Positions 54,198-55,320 of a stretch of DNA of 55,320 bases are shown here, piece by piece. Position numbers and translations under genes: made by a program. The stretch comes from JBFWWP01 sp050246115 (GTDB taxonomy: Bacteria; Planctomycetota; UBA8108; UBA1146; JAJFFE01), in contig JBFWWP010000036.1 of NCBI GenBank assembly GCA_050246115.1, forward strand, positions 1 to 55,320, in the 5' to 3' direction. Below the pieces are notes generated by a model that was given only the letters and a program-made list of their open reading frames with translations, ran no database searches and was not told the origin of the DNA. Every line of letters begins with the position of its first letter. Positions within the stretch are counted from its first letter, which is position 1.

Positions 54198-54213
54198 TTT
54201 AGCAGCGGCTAAA
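54198..54213. other. Short hairpin upstream of the beta-barrel gene
   Basis: TTTAGC-AGCG-GCTAAA forms a perfect 6-bp stem in the 233-bp gap between the TPR lipoprotein and the beta-barrel gene. The downstream TTTGGATT gives little T-tract support, so terminator or operator roles are both open. Confidence 0.35.
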
Positions 54214-54367
54214 CTTTGGATTGCCTGCGGGGAAACTCGGGCGTAGGATCTCCCCGCGGCCCGAACGAGATCACGAGATCAAGGGGGAGGTCGATCGGCG
54301 ACACCCCCCGTTCCGAGACCGCAAGACACCGACCGGTCCGCCGCTGGCGGAACAGAAGGGGGAACGG

Positions 54368-55183
54368 GTGAGACTTCTGCTGTGGACGCTGTTCGTGTCG
54401 TGGGTTGGGTTCAGCTCCAGGCAGGCCGCTGGGCAAGAAGCAGATGTCACTGCGGAACCCATCTCGACGGATCGACCCGATCAAACCGAATCGAGCGCGA
54501 CAGTTCCACGGGGCGCGTTCCAGCTGGAAATGGGCTGGAGTCGAATCGAGAACGATGATGACGGTGTGGATCGCTCTGCCGCGAGGACGACGCAGACCCT
54601 GCTGCGCATAGGCGTGGTCACCGACTTCGAACTGCGGTTGGGTTTCGACGGCTTCTTGGACGAGACCGTCGACACGGCCGCGGCTCGTGGGACCGACTCC
54701 GGCGCAGGCGATGCGTCGGTCGGGCTCAAGTGGAGGTTTCTCGAGGAAGCACAGTGGCGGCCCGAAGTCGCCCTCCTCGCCGGCGTGTCTTTGCCGACCG
54801 GCGAGATCAGCAGCCGTCGCTACGATCCGACGGTCCGACTGAGCCTGTCGCACACGCTGACCGAGCGCTTGTCGCTGGCCTACAACTTGGGTGTGGCTTG
54901 GGAGAGCGAGGAGGACGCCGGTGGATCTCGCCATACGCTCTCCGCGACGGAGTATACCGTTGCCCTGGGCGCTGACATCACCTCGCGGATCGGCGCGTTC
55001 GTCGAATTCTTCGGCGATGCGGGCCTCAGTCGACCCGGAGGGCCCGCCAACTCCGTGGACGCCGGCCTGGTGTTCGGCCTCCAACCAAACCTGCAGCTCG
55101 ACGCCGCAGCCGGCGTCGGACTTTCCGAAGACGCGGACGACTGGTTCGTAACCGTGGGCGTCTCGTTTCGATTCCCCCGCTGA
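54368..55183 (+). CDS. Outer-membrane beta-barrel protein (phenol-degradation MetA-like family)
   Basis: A 271-residue exported protein. GTG 54368 with AAGGGGGAA upstream gives a signal peptide (LLLWTLFVSWVGFSSRQAAGQ); the frame is open further upstream without signal character. After DRPDQTESSATVPRGAFQLEMG the protein is a set of alternating strands ending in FRF-type aromatic (FVTVGVSFRFPR), as expected of an outer-membrane beta-barrel; the ISTDRPDQTES segment recurs in the transporter-annotated family PF13557. It may form a small pore; specificity unknown. It faces away from the upstream genes' signals by 233 bp, so likely separate. Confidence 0.8.
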   Translation: MRLLLWTLFVSWVGFSSRQAAGQEADVTAEPISTDRPDQTESSATVPRGAFQLEMGWSRIENDDDGVDRSAARTTQTLLRIGVVTDFELRLGFDGFLDETVDTAAARGTDSGAGDASVGLKWRFLEEAQWRPEVALLAGVSLPTGEISSRRYDPTVRLSLSHTLTERLSLAYNLGVAWESEEDAGGSRHTLSATEYTVALGADITSRIGAFVEFFGDAGLSRPGGPANSVDAGLVFGLQPNLQLDAAAGVGLSEDADDWFVTVGVSFRFPR

Positions 55184-55320
55184 CTTGACGGATCGCTTGC
55201 GTCAGGTGGGTGTGATGGGGGTGGGGCGACGGGTAGCGACCGGGAGCACGAGAAGCCACGGAGGATGGCCCGCCCGCGCTCCCGGTCCGCGCGAGAGCAA
55301 CTCCCCGTTGCGCGGGAAGC

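Overview
The window is GC-rich bacterial chromosome with no rRNA, tRNA, CRISPR array, phage module or intact insertion sequence that I could find. The gene content points to a planctomycete. Three secreted proteins carry a paired EF-hand, dockerin-like module of the RGD-N-DG type. Two operons pair an ECF sigma factor with a membrane Ser/Thr kinase that has a large exported C-terminus. There are also many lipoproteins, TPR proteins and very large unknown exported proteins. This assignment is inference from protein style, not from a marker gene.

Layout. 0-7 kb: a fragment, a small Cys-rich protein, an XRE-type regulator, a BacNav-type sodium channel, a class I aminotransferase (minus strand), then a 1.3 kb intergenic region with a well-defined small-RNA transcription unit (promoter 4578-4605, terminator 4754-4808) and a 17-bp tandem repeat, followed by a polyprenyl-phosphate sugar transferase. 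7-14 kb: a zinc-ribbon Ser/Thr kinase converging on a TPR lipoprotein, a lipoprotein with a triplicated lipobox, and an FHA-GAF-AAA+-Fis regulator. 14-27 kb: an M23 endopeptidase with dockerin-like and tandem-repeat modules, an ECF sigma/kinase operon and a 2,348-residue RHS/YD-repeat protein. 28-33 kb: a second ECF sigma/kinase operon (minus strand), a diheme cytochrome c peroxidase-like protein, and the first copy of a 180-bp inverted-repeat element. 33-43 kb: an S41-type protein, a large unknown exported protein, and two tandem PDZ/carboxypeptidase-regulatory-like proteins. 43-55 kb: a Na/phosphate symporter, threonine synthase, a radical SAM protein, a transglutaminase-like protein, the second (inverted) copy of the element, then a rightward run of ankyrin lipoprotein, RecF/OLD-like ATPase, methyltransferase, TPR lipoprotein and an outer-membrane beta-barrel protein.

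How it fits together. The common theme is signalling to and building of the cell surface: kinases and ECF sigma factors sit beside exported EF-hand, RHS, PDZ and peptidase proteins. Metabolic genes (threonine synthase, aminotransferase, phosphate uptake) are scattered singly. The strongest unexplained signals are the pair of near-identical 180-bp foldback elements (32791-32976 and 49907-50091, opposite orientation, each flanked by TAA) and the approximately 200-nt small RNA at 4612-4808. Both are visible directly in the sequence; neither can be named without a database search. All start sites are chosen by eye from ribosome-binding-site spacing and signal peptides.
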